From Gigaspora rosea (taxonomy: Eukaryota > Glomeromycota > Glomeromycetes > Diversisporales > Gigasporaceae): a DNA stretch of 64,000 nt. Location: positions 160,702 to 224,701 of the forward strand of contig QKWP01000262.1 in the NCBI GenBank assembly GCA_003550325.1, read 5' to 3'. This document shows positions 1-10,909 of this stretch, piece after piece. The position numbers and the translations under genes are program-made. How positions within the stretch are numbered: the stretch's first letter is position 1; each line of letters begins with the position of its first letter. The notes beneath the pieces were generated by a model, which was not told the origin of the DNA, did no database searches, and saw only the letters and a list, made by a program, of their open reading frames with translations.

Positions 1-139
1 ATTTGTAGATATATAACGATTTAATATAGAAAATGATATATATTGATTTAGATATATATCGATTTTTAACCGGTTAATCGATATATATCATTATTTTTTA
101 ATTGATATAAAACAATTAACTGTTATATATCGATTAATA
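1..139. repeat. AT-rich ATCGATATAT-type low-complexity sequence
   Basis: The first ~140 bases are almost pure A/T with repeated short ATCGATATAT-like words. No coding potential is visible. They follow the stop that ends the histidine-kinase fragment lying to the right. Confidence 0.5.
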
Positions 140-383
140 TCTATATATAAAATTTCCTGATATATTACTCTTGGATTCAAATTTTTTATTTGAAATAATT
201 ACTATTTTTTCATATGGCAATCTTTGATAGAGTCTTTTAGCAATGTCTTGTAATGTTCCATCTAGATCTAATTTGGAAGCAAGCTTTTCTGATATTGTGA
301 GTAGTAATTGCCTTATTTCTTCTTGCTTACATTGTTGAAATATTATTTTACGACGAAGAAATGAAAGATTAATATTAATACGG
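140..383 (-). pseudogene. Hybrid histidine kinase, fragment beyond the receiver domain, cut off by the gypsy insertion
   Basis: Reading leftwards from the gypsy target site, the frame resumes exactly where the receiver domain at 8885 stops. Codons for ITRIR on the right of the element continue here as INLSFLRRK, then an amphipathic stretch (KQEEIRQLLLTISEKLASK) and DLDGTLQDIAKRLYQRLPYEKI, ending at a TAA near 140. In this fungal family, sequence after a receiver often leads to another sensor module, so this is probably a linker or GAF-like start. It is separated from the rest of the gene by 8.5 kb of retrotransposon and cannot be expressed as one product. Identity rests on continuity with the receiver motif, not on a search. 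Confidence 0.65.
380..383. repeat. Target-site duplication ACGG, left copy
   Basis: ACGG directly precedes the terminal TGTTAC of the left LTR. The identical ACGG follows the terminal TAACA of the right LTR at 8885-8888. Removing the element and one copy restores an open receiver-domain frame. Confidence 0.85.
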
Positions 384-1555
384 TGTTACTATCCGGTTGT
401 GGGATATCAGACCCGCCGGTAGAGCTATCGGGATAGTGAACGATTTTTATGAGTTAACAGCAGAAAAGTCTGGAGAGAGAATTATGAAGGAGTTAGAGTA
501 CTTTGGCGTAAAAGGAGTTGAATTAGGTGTAAGGGGTTAAAAAGGAATGAATCGGTATGTAATTAAACAAAAGGGGTTATCTAACGATATCAATTGTTAA
601 TCAGCAGAAACAATTAAACAATACAGCAGTTAAATAAATCTATCTATAGTCTTAAATGTATTATCAATAAACAATCAAATATCGGTATGTTGATATGTGT
701 ATCAGCAGCAGTATCAAAATAATCAAACAATAAATAAAATAACTAATAAAATAAATAAACAATACAGCAGCGTAATGTTAACAGCAGCGATGAGAATTCG
801 ATAATAAAAGTGTATATAAGTTGCATTCGGCTTTAAAATGCCTACTAACTCATATAGAGTCAAGGTTTATTATTAAACAAAGGATCAGATCGAAGTCTGA
901 AGTCTTAATTGAAGGCAGAATTCGAGCCTTTAAAATACATGTTTCTAGATACATAAATTAATTACAGTAGTCTATTCAAGAAAACTTTTATCTGCGTCAA
1001 CTTATTTTTAGAATTATTCGATTCTTTCCAACACCAATCCCTTCATTAATCATATTAGTTTCAACCATGCCTTTGCCTTATTTAAAAGTTCTGTCCGCGA
1101 AAATGAAATTCTGAGACATATCGGCAGATTCCTGAAAATATTTGAATGCCTCGGCATCCAAGATAGGCTAAATAATCAAGTGTCGCCATGAGACACGTAC
1201 GGAAGGCTTCTTATTCAAGCATGTTGGTGTAATTGGAGGCTGGATGATGACAGTCAATCCATTTTCTGATCAATTATCATATCTATAATAGACTTCGATC
1301 CAATACTTAGTATGATATCCCAATAAAGTAATAAGAAATGATATGTATACATATAACAAAGTAGGAAATAAAAGAGATATGTATTTATTAACAAATAAAG
1401 AAATAGAAAAGAATATTCGTATGTCAATCGGTCATCGATCAAATCGATGATCGGGGTTTACGGTTCAAGAGTTCAAAGTGATCGACATAATTTGGTCACA
1501 GGATACCGATAGGGCTATCGGAAAAGAAAAATTTTAATTTTTTTTTAGTGTAACA
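384..1555 (-). repeat. 3' LTR (in element orientation) of the gypsy element
   Basis: 1172 bp, beginning TGTTACTATCCGG and ending TTTAGTGTAACA on the plus strand. It aligns throughout with 7747-8884, with scattered substitutions and small indels, including ~20 extra bases near 595-615. The short open frame at 1254-1442 has a counterpart in the other LTR and is not a gene. Confidence 0.92.
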
Positions 1556-1571
1556 AACTCTCCTGCTTAAT
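1556..1571 (-). other. Candidate polypurine tract
   Basis: On the minus strand the bases just inside the 3' LTR read AAGCAGGAGAGTT, mostly purine, where a polypurine tract should lie. It is short and impure, so this is positional inference. Confidence 0.4.
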
Positions 1572-2830
1572 TATCGAGCTCCTGCAAAATGTAAAGGTCC
1601 GGACTACTATCAGTCTGATTCATTCGAGAGTGGTATAACTTCAAACGATTGCCATTGTACTTCTGTTTTAGCACCTTATCGTCCATGGTCCTGAGTTTAT
1701 AAACACCATTACCAAGAGCGTCATGGATGTAAAAAGGTTCCTCACATTTTTCTTTCAATTTATCATTATGGGTCCCTTCTAGAAATGATTTATAACGAAG
1801 GACTTGTTCTCCTATGGCGTAGCTTTCAATGGTATATTTCTGATCATGACGCTTTTTTTGGAACAATTGAGCTTTTTCAGTTCTTTCCTGCGCTTTTCTT
1901 TGAACTTCTGGTATATCTCCTAATAATATTGCAACTCTTCAAAGAATATTAAACTGCAGTTCTCTTTCATTAGAAGGGGGTGGTAATTTCAATTCAACAA
2001 CTTCTCTGGGGAGAATAGCGTCTCTTCCGTAGAGCAGATAGAAGGGCTCTTAACCTGTTACGGCATGTCGGGTGGTCCGATAGACAAATAGAGCGGGGGC
2101 GATAAATTGATCCCAATCAAAATGAAATTGGATGGTACACTTGGACAAGACTTCACAGAGGGTTCGATTGAATCGCTCGACCAAGCTATTAGTCTGGGGT
2201 GATATGCAGTTGAATACCTATGCTAGAATTGAAGTTGGTCACAGATATGATCGACCAATTGGTTGGCAAAATGTTTTCCTTGGTCTAATAAGAGTTCCTT
2301 GGGACTGCCATGCTGGCAAATAATGTCTTCAATTAAAAAAGTGGCGACAGCTAAGGCGGTAGCTTCCGATAGGGCTTGCGCTTCCGGCCATTTGGCGAGA
2401 TATTCAGTGGCAACAACGATGTATTCCTTTTCAGATTTGGTAGGAACTAAGGGTCCAACAATGTCAATCCCCATACGATCAAAGGGTTGACCAATCTTAA
2501 TTGGGAAAAGGGGTTCACGTGTTCAGGGTTTTCCTCTTCGTTGGCAAGTATCACAGGACTTTACATACTCTTTAATATCTTCTCCCATTTGCGACCAAAA
2601 GAATCTTTGAGAAATTCGCTAGAGAGTAGAATAAAAATTAAAATGTTCGGATAAAGGGTCCGAGTGCATACTAAAAAGAATAGCAGGGACTTCATGAGGT
2701 AACAGTACTCAAAGAAGTCGGTGTGGGGGCTGTCGCGATCTTTTAAACAGTAGTTTGTTAGTAACGATATAATGTCTTGTTTGGTTAATTAAACGCTTTT
2801 GTTTTTGGAGTTCCACAATAGTTGGGTTGG
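1567..2830 (-). pseudogene. Gypsy integrase (broken)
   Basis: The integrase of the element, in several frames. The zinc-binding end shows a CDTC pair near 2550. The catalytic core follows in 2474-2223 with GIDIVGP (first Asp), a KWPEAQALSEATA stretch and LLLDQGKHF (second Asp region). The segment 2222-1867 contains stops and frameshifts where the third catalytic acidic residue should fall. The C-terminal SH3-like part is intact at 1866-1567 (QVLRYKSFLEGTHNDKL, then LKQKYNGNRLKLYHSR), as in other fungal gypsy integrases. No chromodomain is visible after it. Not functional as it stands. Confidence 0.85.
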
Positions 2831-3032
2831 TAAGGTAATCAAAAAAATGTTTTGTTGAATTCGGGATCCATTGTAATACTGTTTCGGCGAGACAATAAAA
2901 TATAACAAATAATTAAAAATGTAGAAAAAATGAAAAATAAAAGAAGAAATACTAATAGACGATAATGAAAAAGGGTTTGATAACAGATAGTCAGAAAAAT
3001 AAGTTGGTATAGATATCAGATGGTTCAGAAAT

Positions 3033-4540
3033 TCAGGATAAGGAATCGGTGTTGGTATGTTGTCTACCGGCTCGGTGTTTAATGGTAAAGTCAAATTCTT
3101 GTAGGGATAAAATCCAACGTGCCATACGTCCTCGAGGAAGTTTCCGATTAATCAAAAATTTTAGGGCCGAATGGTCAGTAATCAAGGTGAATCGAGTGCC
3201 ATGGAGGTACTGACAGAAATAAATCACTGCCCATACAACGGCTAAACATTCTTGTTCTGTGACTGAATAATTCTTTTCTGCTGATGTTAAGGTTCGACTG
3301 GCATACGAAATAACTTTCTCTCTACCTTGAGCATCCTTTTGGGAGAGAATAGCACTGAGAGCAATTCCTGAAGCATCGGTAAACAATAAAATTTTTGATC
3401 AAAATTTGGATAAGCAAGTACAGAAGTAGAGGTAAGTTTTTCTTTCAATGATTGAAAAGCCTCTTGTTACAACGGGGTCCAAATATAATTTTCTCCTTTC
3501 TTCAGAAGAAGGTTAAGAGGGGCAGCAAGTTTTGAGAAATCCTCGATAAATCTACGGTAGTAGGAAGCAAAATCTAAAAATCCACGGAGTTGCCGGAGGG
3601 TCGTAGGGACAGAAAAATTTCGGACCACTTCAACTTTCATAGGGTCAGTTGAAATCCCTTGGGCACTAACGATATACTCGAGAAACTTAAGTTCCCTTTT
3701 TGCAAAGTGACACTTACAAGGATTTAATTTTAAACCAGCTTCATTGAGACGTTTAAAAACTTCTTTCAAGTGCTGAAGGTGCTCATTAAGACTTGATGAA
3801 AAGATATTAATATCATCAAGATATATAACGACAAATTTCCCGTTGATACCTTGAAAAATTTGATCCATTAAACGTTGGAACGTAACCGGGGTATTCGTCA
3901 AGCCAAAAGGCATAACTTTAAACTCAAAGGTCCTCAAGTGAAAGATGAAGGCTGTCTTTTCTCGGTCCTTAGGATCCATCTCTATCTGCCAGTATCTACT
4001 GGCTAAATCCAGGGATATGTACTATGAAGAATTTTTGAGGATATCGAGAAGATCATTAATAATCGGCAAGGGATAATTATCCTTTTTGGTTACCGCGTTA
4101 AGCTTCCTATAGTCGATGCAAAATCGAATTTTATCCTTTTGTTTAACCAATACCACGGGGGAAAACCAAGGGCTGGCTGAAGGTCGGATGATGTTGCCCA
4201 CTAGCATATCGGCAATTTCATTTTCCAAAAAATCTTTTTCCATTGGTGAGGTCCGATATGCCTTTTGTTTAATCGGAGGGGCTTCAGCAGTAAAAATTTT
4301 ATGCGTGACTAAACTAGTCCTTCCTAAATCCTGCAGAGTCCAAGCAAAAAGGTCTCTATGCTCAAGAATAAGCTCATGCACATCACCTTGAGCTTCCTCT
4401 TCAATGGGTCTGATATCTATTTCGGGGGTTAACTCGAAATGTTCATTGAAGAAAAACTTTTGATCTTCCTCAAAACTTCTTTCCTCAAATTCAGAAACGT
4501 ACTCATTATTGTCATTTTGATAGTCATCGTCACTATTCAT
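3033..4540 (-). pseudogene. Gypsy reverse transcriptase-RNase H (broken)
   Basis: The reverse transcriptase runs 4540 to 3467 in one frame, interrupted only by a TAG at 4022-4024. Visible family blocks are [20 protein letters not shown], the palm block MPFGLTNTPVTFQRLMDQ and the catalytic box VVIYLDDINIFS (YLDD). A TAA at 3467-3469 is followed in frame by QEAFQSLKEKL. A frameshift then leads into RNase H (3386-3033): FTDASGIALSAILSQKD, YSVTEQECLAVVWA, FTLITDHSALKFL and a tail HTNTDSLS. The upstream stretch 4541-4905 encodes an acidic Glu/Asp-rich linker. Two nonsense codons and one frameshift make this non-autonomous. Confidence 0.92.
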
Positions 4541-4908
4541 TTCCCATCATGCTTCGTGAACACCCCGTTCTTCAGGTGCAACATTGTATAGCGAAACAGC
4601 ATCTTCTTCGTCCGAATAATCATAATAATCGGGTGGAAGTTCAGGGGACCGATAGGAGTATCATTAGGGTCATCAGAAGGAAACTGATAATCAGAATTTA
4701 AAGTAAAACCCGAAGGGTTATAAAAGTAAGAAATGTCTTCTTCTTCTGAAAATCCGTATAGCCGTTTTTCTAACTCTTCTTCTTCTAACTCTTCTTCTTC
4801 GTACTCATCATCAACTTCCTTTTCTTCTTCTATTTCGTATTTATTTCCATTCTCTTCCTCCTTTTCATTTCCAGTTTTTGGGTTGTGGTTTTCTTGTATG
4901 GGGTTATG

Positions 4909-5270
4909 CTATATTCGGCGAAATTCAACCGGAACTATAATTTCTTCGTTCTCCCAATGTAGAGCCATTTCTGAAGCATTATAATCTATTTTTGCCTGAA
5001 CTTTGGATAACCAGTCGTTTCCAACTATGGCTTGATATGACAAAGCGTCTGTAACGGCAACATCATTTGGAATCCTTATTCCTCTCACAAAAAATGGAAA
5101 ATTAGAAATTTCTCCAATAGCACGTTTGCTCTGACTATGAACATTAACCATATTGACAGTGGAAGGCCTTTCGACCTTAACACCCAGTTTACTTAATAAA
5201 TGAGAAGAGACAACACTCCCAGAAGAACCACTATCCACTATGAGCGGAATAATTTTGTTATAAACAACTG
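4909..5270 (-). pseudogene. Gypsy aspartic protease region
   Basis: The minus-strand frame reads LIVDSGSSGSVVSSHLLSKL, with the DSG catalytic triplet of retropepsin-like proteases. It is followed by a flap region and a hydrophobic-Gly motif (AIVGNDWLS). The frame is open from the DSG to about 4909. It is joined to gag and pol only through frameshifts, so it belongs to the degenerate polyprotein and is not an independent gene. Upstream frames at 5498-5238 and 5728-5444 look like the gag-protease spacer, each offset by a frameshift. Confidence 0.85.
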
Positions 5271-6507
5271 TATCACAGTACAGGGCCGTAGAGGTAGGGT
5301 TGGTTGTAGATTGACAAAAGTCTGAGACTTCCTCTTAGTGGTAACTTTCTTTTGAAGCCCTTGAACCAATTGTGTACGCATCGCAGGAACCGACCGAAGT
5401 AATTGTCCGAAGGTGATATTGGCCGGTTTGTGTTGGATATCGGCTACAATGGAATAGGGGGGTACAAGGGCTGATATTTGTGGAGGATCATTGAGCATCT
5501 TCTTTTTTGGATGATCGGAGCCCGATTGGTCTTGGTCTGGGATGGAGGATTCGTCACTGTCTCAGTTGGGCGCACAGCTTCTTTTCTTTGACCTTCTTGA
5601 ACCAAACCTTCTGCAGTTCGTCGTCTCTTGAGCCGAGTAAATTGGATGGGCCGTTCATTTTCTTCCCCTGCCATGAACATCCGGTCATCTGCATGAAGGT
5701 TCAAAAAAGTGTGTGCATTATTTGGCACAGCACCATCATGACCGTTTCCACTATTGTTAACAGGGGCCGGAGGGTTGGGTCGACCTGATTGTTTTGGTTC
5801 ACAGGGATCACATTGCTACCAGTAGCCACAGTTCCAGAATTATTAGGTGGGGTGGGCTGAGGACAATTTCGCACATAGTGTCCAGTCTGTCCACATCGAT
5901 AACAGGGATATCGGGGTGGTGAATTCCAATTTCGGCAGGGCGCTTCTTTATTCTCCTTAAGTTGGGCTGCCATGGCTGTAAAGGCTTCTCCAAGCTTAAC
6001 AATGGCCTCTTCGGTCTTAGAGGGAGCTGGGACCGGGGGAGCAGTTGTCGAAGGGGAGGTTACAAGAACTGGTTGCTGTGGCATGGAAGTGGAAGCAGGT
6101 AAATAAGGATTATAATAATAAGGGTTTTGTTTAAAGGATTTTTGAACGCTTTAGCACGTTCATATGCAGCAGTTAGAGAGTTAGGTAAAAATGGGGCTAC
6201 TGAAGTAGAAAGTTCAGGACGAAGTCTGTTAATAAACATTTGGGCTTTTGCACTTTCAGGATATCGATGTCCACCAGCTTCAACATGGCGGAGCAATTCT
6301 TCAACAGCCACGTGATCAGAATCAACTTCCTCACTCATCCCTTGTTTCCTCTGGGTGAGTTGAGCAAACTATTTGCTCTCAAGGGCCAGTGTCCTAAAGT
6401 GGGCTATGAAAGAAGGTCGAAAACTTATATCGAGATTGAGACGGTCATTCCATCAATCAATAGGGGCCAACTGAGCTTGATTAGTGACCCACCAAGTGGC
6501 GGCGGCA

Positions 6508-6515
6508 CCCTTAAG
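6508..6515. repeat. 8-bp target-site duplication CCCTTAAG of the gag MITE
   Basis: CCCTTAAG at 6508-6515 is repeated exactly at 6859-6866, directly outside the inverted termini of the inserted element. Confidence 0.9.
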
Positions 6516-6858
6516 CAGAGACCCGTAAAAATTTTTTGTGTTATACTAAATCTTTATTTGCGTTATTGCAAAAATTTGTATTAATTTGCAATAAGATATT
6601 AACTTTATATTAATTTGCATTTTGTTTCAAAAAACATAAGAAGTTTACTCAAAATTTTGTTCTGACCTTGCTCGTCTTTTATGTTCATTCATTTTTTCTT
6701 TCAGAAACTTAATTCAGCACACTTTCTGATATTATTAGCCAATCAAATTTATAGAATACATGTGAATTTTACCCTTAAATATTTGGTTTAATTTGCATTA
6801 TCAATATAAATTTGCATTAGTTTGTATTAATTTATATACAAATTTTTACGGGTCTCTG
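6516..6858. mobile_element. hAT-like MITE inside gag
   Basis: 343 bp with perfect 19-bp inverted ends starting CAGAGACCCGTAAAAATTT and an exact 8-bp target duplication. The length and CAGAG terminus fit the hAT superfamily. The interior is AT-rich and non-coding (repeats of TTTGCATTAATTTG type). It arrived after the gypsy element, since removing it with one duplication restores a continuous gag frame (KLKG-AAATWW). Confidence 0.93.
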
Positions 6859-7737
6859 CCCTTAAGCTTAGGTACTATCACCAGAATTTTTCTAGTGACC
6901 TGCGCCTGGTTGGCTTCAAAAGCTTTCTCCACATCTTCCAACCATGAAATCGGATCCTGTTCACCGGCTGAAAATTCAGGATAGTGAACCAAGTTCAACT
7001 CACGATGCTGCTCAGGAATATTAATGGCAGGAGTGTTAATCTGAGGTACCGGAGCAGCTTGCAATTGAATCACGAGATTTCTGATTTGTTGCATGAGGAG
7101 GTCCATAGGGTCAGGCTGATCGTCAGCAATAGGGTTAACAATAGCGATAGGAACTTGGGGTTGAGGGACTTCAATGTTCTCATTGTCATCATTGTCAGCC
7201 AAAAAATTGTCAAGATCTTCATTGAAATTGTCGTGATCCATATCGGCAGATTCAATTTCTTCTGTATCTTCTTCGAGATTATCAAGATTATTAAAGGGAT
7301 CTCGATTAAACCTATGGGTTTCTTGATATGCAGTTAGGAATCTAGTTACAAGGGTAGGGAAATCTTCGGCTTCACCGTATCGAAAGCTAAAGATAAATCG
7401 AAGGAGTAATCTATCAAGAATATTCTCAAGTCTAAGTTTAACAAGTCTTTTAAATCGACATACAGCGTATTGAGAGTACTGGAGGGCAGTAAAAGAAGTG
7501 CTATACCAAGTCCAAAAGTTTTGAAACTGTGGAGAAAGGTCTTCTATGTGAGGAAAACAAACTATACATGACTCGTCACGATAATGTTTAACAAGATAGT
7601 TAATGGCCTGTGGAGTCTTCCCAAAGAAATAATGATGAAGGTCGTGGTTTCAGATATTTCGAAAATATTGTTCAAAATTATTCAAAAACGTTCAAAATTG
7701 ACAAAATCTGAAGTGCGGCGTAAAATTCTACACAATT

Positions 7738-7746
7738 GGCTCCAAA
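7738..7746 (-). other. Candidate primer-binding site
   Basis: Directly inside the 5' LTR the minus strand reads TTTGGAGCCAATTGTG. TGGAGCC would pair with a tRNA ending GGCTCCA, two bases from the LTR. I cannot name the tRNA and the complementarity beyond the first bases is not convincing. Confidence 0.3.
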
Positions 7747-8884
7747 TGTTACTATCCGGTTGGGAGATATCAGACCCGCCAGTAGAGCTATCGGGATAGT
7801 GAACGATTTTTACGAGTTAACAGCAGAGAAGCCCGGAGAGAGAATTATGAAGGAGTCAGAGTACTTTGGCGTAAAAGGAGTTGAATCGGGTGTAAGGGGT
7901 TAAAAAGGGATAAATCGGTATGTAATTAAACAAAAGGGGTTATCTAACGATATCAATTAAACAATACAGCAGTTAAATAAATCTATCTATAGTCTTAAAT
8001 GTATTATCAATAAACAATCAAATATCGGTATGTCGATATGTGTATCAGCAGCAGTATCAAAATAATAAACAATAAATAAAATAACTAATAAAACAAATAA
8101 ACAATACAGCAGCGATGAGAAATCAATAATAAAAGTGTATATAAGTTGCCTTCGGCTTTGAAATGCCTACTAACTTATATAGGGTCAAGGTTTATTATTA
8201 AACAAAGGATCAGATCGAAGTCTGAAGTCTTTATTGAAGGCAGAATTTGAGCCTTTAAATACATGTTTCTAGATACATAAATTAATTACAGTAGTCTATT
8301 CAAGAAAACTTTTATCCGCGTCAACTTATTTTTAGAATCATTCGATTCTTTCCAACACCAATCCCTTCATTAATCACATTAGTTTCAACCACGCCTTTGC
8401 CTTATTTAAAAGTTCCGCCCACGAAAATGAAATTATGAGACATATTGGCAGATTCCTGAAAATATTTGAATGCCTCGGTGCATCTGAGATAGGCTAAATA
8501 ATCAAGTGTCGCCATGAGACACGTATGGAAGACTTCTTATTCAAGCGCGTTGGTGTAATCTGAGGCCGGATGATGACAGTCGATCCATTTTCCGATCGAT
8601 TATCGTATCTATAATAGACTTCGATCTAATACTTAGTATGATATCCCAATAAAGTAATAAGAAATGATATGTATACGTATAACAAAGTAGGAAATAAAAG
8701 AGATATGTATATATTAACAAATAAAGAAATAGAAAAGAATATTCATATATCAATCGGTCATCAATCAAATCGATGATTGGGTTTTACGGTTCAAGAGTTC
8801 AAAGTGATCGACATAATTTGGTCACGGGATACCGATAGGGCTATCGGAAAAGAAAAATTTTAATTTTTTTTTTTTAGCATAACA
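7747..8884 (-). repeat. 5' LTR (in element orientation) of the gypsy element
   Basis: 1138 bp, starting TGTTACTATCC and ending AGCATAACA. It aligns with 384-1555 over its full length. On the minus strand it is upstream of gag and would carry the promoter. Confidence 0.92.
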
Positions 8885-8955
8885 ACGGATACGAGTTATT
8901 AGGTCTCGCGCGGAAAATGGTTTTATTAAATAATCATCTGCTCCTTTATTCAAAC

Positions 8956-9403
8956 CTATAAAATAGATAAAAAAAAAAAGGATAGAAAAAATAATAATAT
9001 AAATATATTAATATAAATATAATAATGTAAATATAATAATATAATTATAATACAGTAATAATATAAATATAATAATATAAATATAATAATGTAAATATAA
9101 TAATATAAATATAATAATATAAATAGAATAAGGGTTTTAGAATGTAGTGCACCTGCACTGCAGTGCACCCTTTTATGTTTCTCGAAATTTTACTAGGGTA
9201 ACCTGCTGCATTTTTAACAAAAAAATGATCCTCTCGCAATTCTGTACTAATTTTGATCCTAACCCTAATCCTAACCCTAACTCTAATTATTATTTATATT
9301 TGTTACTATAGGGTGCACAGTGGGTGCACTGTAGTGCAGGGTGCACTACTTACTAAAATCCATATAATAATATAACTTTAAGAATTTAATAATTTTAAAT
9401 TAC
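8956..9403 (-). other. Enlarged intron of the histidine kinase pseudogene
   Basis: Donor GTAATTT after AATCTGAG at 9404 and acceptor TTTATAG before GTTTGAATAAAGG at 8955 join ...SII(stop) to GLNKGADDYLIKPF. The intron is 448 bp, against 76-90 bp elsewhere in the window, because it contains an AT-microsatellite (8990-9125) and a MITE (9132-9361). Confidence 0.7.
9132..9361. mobile_element. MITE with GTGCAC-rich inverted ends
   Basis: Imperfect inverted ends of ~35 bp: GGGTTTTAGAATGTAGTGCA on the left and a matching GTGCACTAC...CTAAAATCC on the right. The interior has TTTTTAACAAAAAAATGATC followed by degenerate CCTAACCCTAATCC repeats, a block shared with other elements here. No clear target duplication was found. 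A related internal block occurs at 53930-54130. Confidence 0.7.
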
Positions 9404-9526
9404 CTCAGATTATAGAATTTTCACTAGCTTTTGCGGATAATAATATTATAGGGATTGATCGAGTTTTTTTGTTAGATCTTAACGCTTCTAATAATTCATA
9501 TCCATCCATATTTGGCATCATGATAT

Positions 9527-9612
9527 CTATTAAATTCATATTATACAGTTATTATACGTGATAAATTATAAAAAAAAACATCATTACATATTATATTATA
9601 TAAATTACTTGC
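9527..9612 (-). other. GC-AG intron splitting the receiver phospho-acceptor Asp codon
   Basis: The exon ends CTTAGTG with donor GCAAGT. The acceptor is TTTAATAG before ATATCATGATGCC. Joining G to AT recreates GAT, giving LILSDIMMPNMDGYE, the canonical receiver Asp followed by its MMP motif. A normal GT donor does not restore this motif. 86 bp long. Confidence 0.75.
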
Positions 9613-10802
9613 CACTAAGGATTAAATCAGTAATTTATTAAGATTTTTCAAGATTCTTAAAGCATCTTTGCCGTCACGAGCATGATGTACGTCAAATTTT
9701 TTTTAACAGATCTGTCAGATGATCACTATAAACACGGTATAAATAATAAGAACAATTTATCAAATTTTAACATAATTGAATAAGAAAATATACACTTTAC
9801 CGCATATCATTATTATCTTCAACAAATAAGAGTTGCCATTTTTCACTAGTATTAACAATATTACATTCAAGTTTTGATTGTCTATTAACATTTGATCCTT
9901 TGTTCCAGTATATTAATATTCATGTTTTGATTATTTATTAACATTTTATCCTCGATTAAATAAAGCTGTCGGTTAATATATAATTCCTTGTCATCTCTTG
10001 ATTTATTTTCAGCTCTGTTAGAAAATATTTGATTTGTTGGTAAGTGATCACATCCTATTGGGAACCAGCATTTAAACGTCGTTCCTTGATTTATTACAGA
10101 AGTTACAGTAATATCACCATCATGACGAGTAATAAGTTCTTTAACGAGAGCGAGATCTATTCCAGTACCTTCATGACTACGTGAGACTTGAGATTCTACA
10201 CGATAAAAGCGCCGAAATATATTTGGAAGGACGGCTTCCGGAATACCAACTACTGTATAAAAAAAATCCGAATGTAATATTTATAAGTGGTTATAAATAT
10301 TTATTAATACTAGAGTAATAATTAAAAGAATATTATTAACCTGCATCTGAAACTTCAAGAACTATTTTTTATTATCCTTGTAATCAAGATATAAGCGAAT
10401 GGTAATGTGTCATTCCAAGTATGCTTTAATGCATTTGAACCTTTAATAAACAAAGTATCTTAATACAGTAAATTTGGCACATTTTAATGAATATTATAAC
10501 AGCAAAAAAATTTCTTTTTTTTTGTTAGAAAAATACAAAGATTATATAAATTGTTTCATACATATCATGATCCAGATAAATCTTATCGCCTGCTGCTTTA
10601 TTGAATTATTCAGGAGATGGAATACCTATGTTATACACCAAGCCTAATTTTTTAGCAATATTTTTAAAATCTGAAGCTAGTTCTTGAGTATATTCAATTA
10701 TATTAGCTTCACGATAATGAGGTTTTAATTAATCAGTTTCTATATTTGAAAACTGTATAAGAAATGGATTAACTTTAATATAATAGAAATTATAAGAATT
10801 TA

Positions 10803-10909
10803 TTATACGATATATATTATACGACATATCTAACTAACTTGTAATAAAGTGTTAANTTATACGATATATATTATACGACATATCTAACTAACTTGTAATA
10901 AAGTGTTAA
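10803..10909. repeat. Exact 53-bp direct repeat flanking a single N (assembly scar)
   Basis: Bases 10803-10855 and 10857-10909 are identical, separated only by the N at 10856. This is the expected look of two overlapping contig ends placed side by side without merging. It lies inside an intron-like part of the histidine kinase pseudogene. Confidence 0.85.

Larger units (their letters stand above)
5701..7649 (-). pseudogene. Gypsy gag with zinc knuckle, interrupted by a MITE
   Basis: An open minus-strand frame starts after a TGA at 7650-7652 and runs past the Met at 7241 to the MITE at 6858. About 136 residues upstream of that Met have no stop and no ATG, so the native start has been lost or lies further up. 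Visible blocks are an acidic N-terminus (NFNEDLDNFLADNDDNENIE) and the gag core EFSAGEQDPISWLEDVEKAF. After the MITE the frame resumes as AAATWWVTNQAQ, then HVAVEELLRHVEAGGHRYPE. A frameshift near 6125 leads to the CCHC zinc knuckle CYRCGQTGHYVRNC (about 5865-5906), which binds RNA in this family. Further frameshifts separate it from the protease. Confidence 0.85.
384..8884 (-). mobile_element. Degenerate Ty3/gypsy LTR retrotransposon with a nested hAT-like MITE
   Basis: An ~8.5-kb element bounded by two long similar direct repeats (384-1555 and 7747-8884), each with TGTTA...TAACA ends and flanked by a 4-bp duplication. Read on the minus strand the order is gag with zinc knuckle, aspartic protease, reverse transcriptase, RNase H, integrase. 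Integrase after RNase H is the Ty3/gypsy order. Every domain has at least one stop or frameshift and gag carries a 343-bp MITE, so the copy is non-autonomous. It inserted into a hybrid histidine kinase gene in the same orientation as that gene. Confidence 0.93.

Noticed and set aside
1254-1442. Short minus-strand open frame, also at 8541-8768
   Set aside because: Lies inside both LTRs of the gypsy element, begins at a non-ATG codon in one copy, is hydrophobic low-complexity and shows no conserved motif.
4733-4984. Ser-rich plus-strand open frame
   Set aside because: Antisense of the Glu/Asp-rich (GAA/GAG) linker between gypsy protease and reverse transcriptase. TTC/TCT runs give the Ser/Phe pattern.
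9240-9295. Possible telomere or chromosome end from CCCTAA-like repeats
   Set aside because: The repeats are short, degenerate, internal, and sit within MITE-like elements at many places. Sequence continues normally on both sides.
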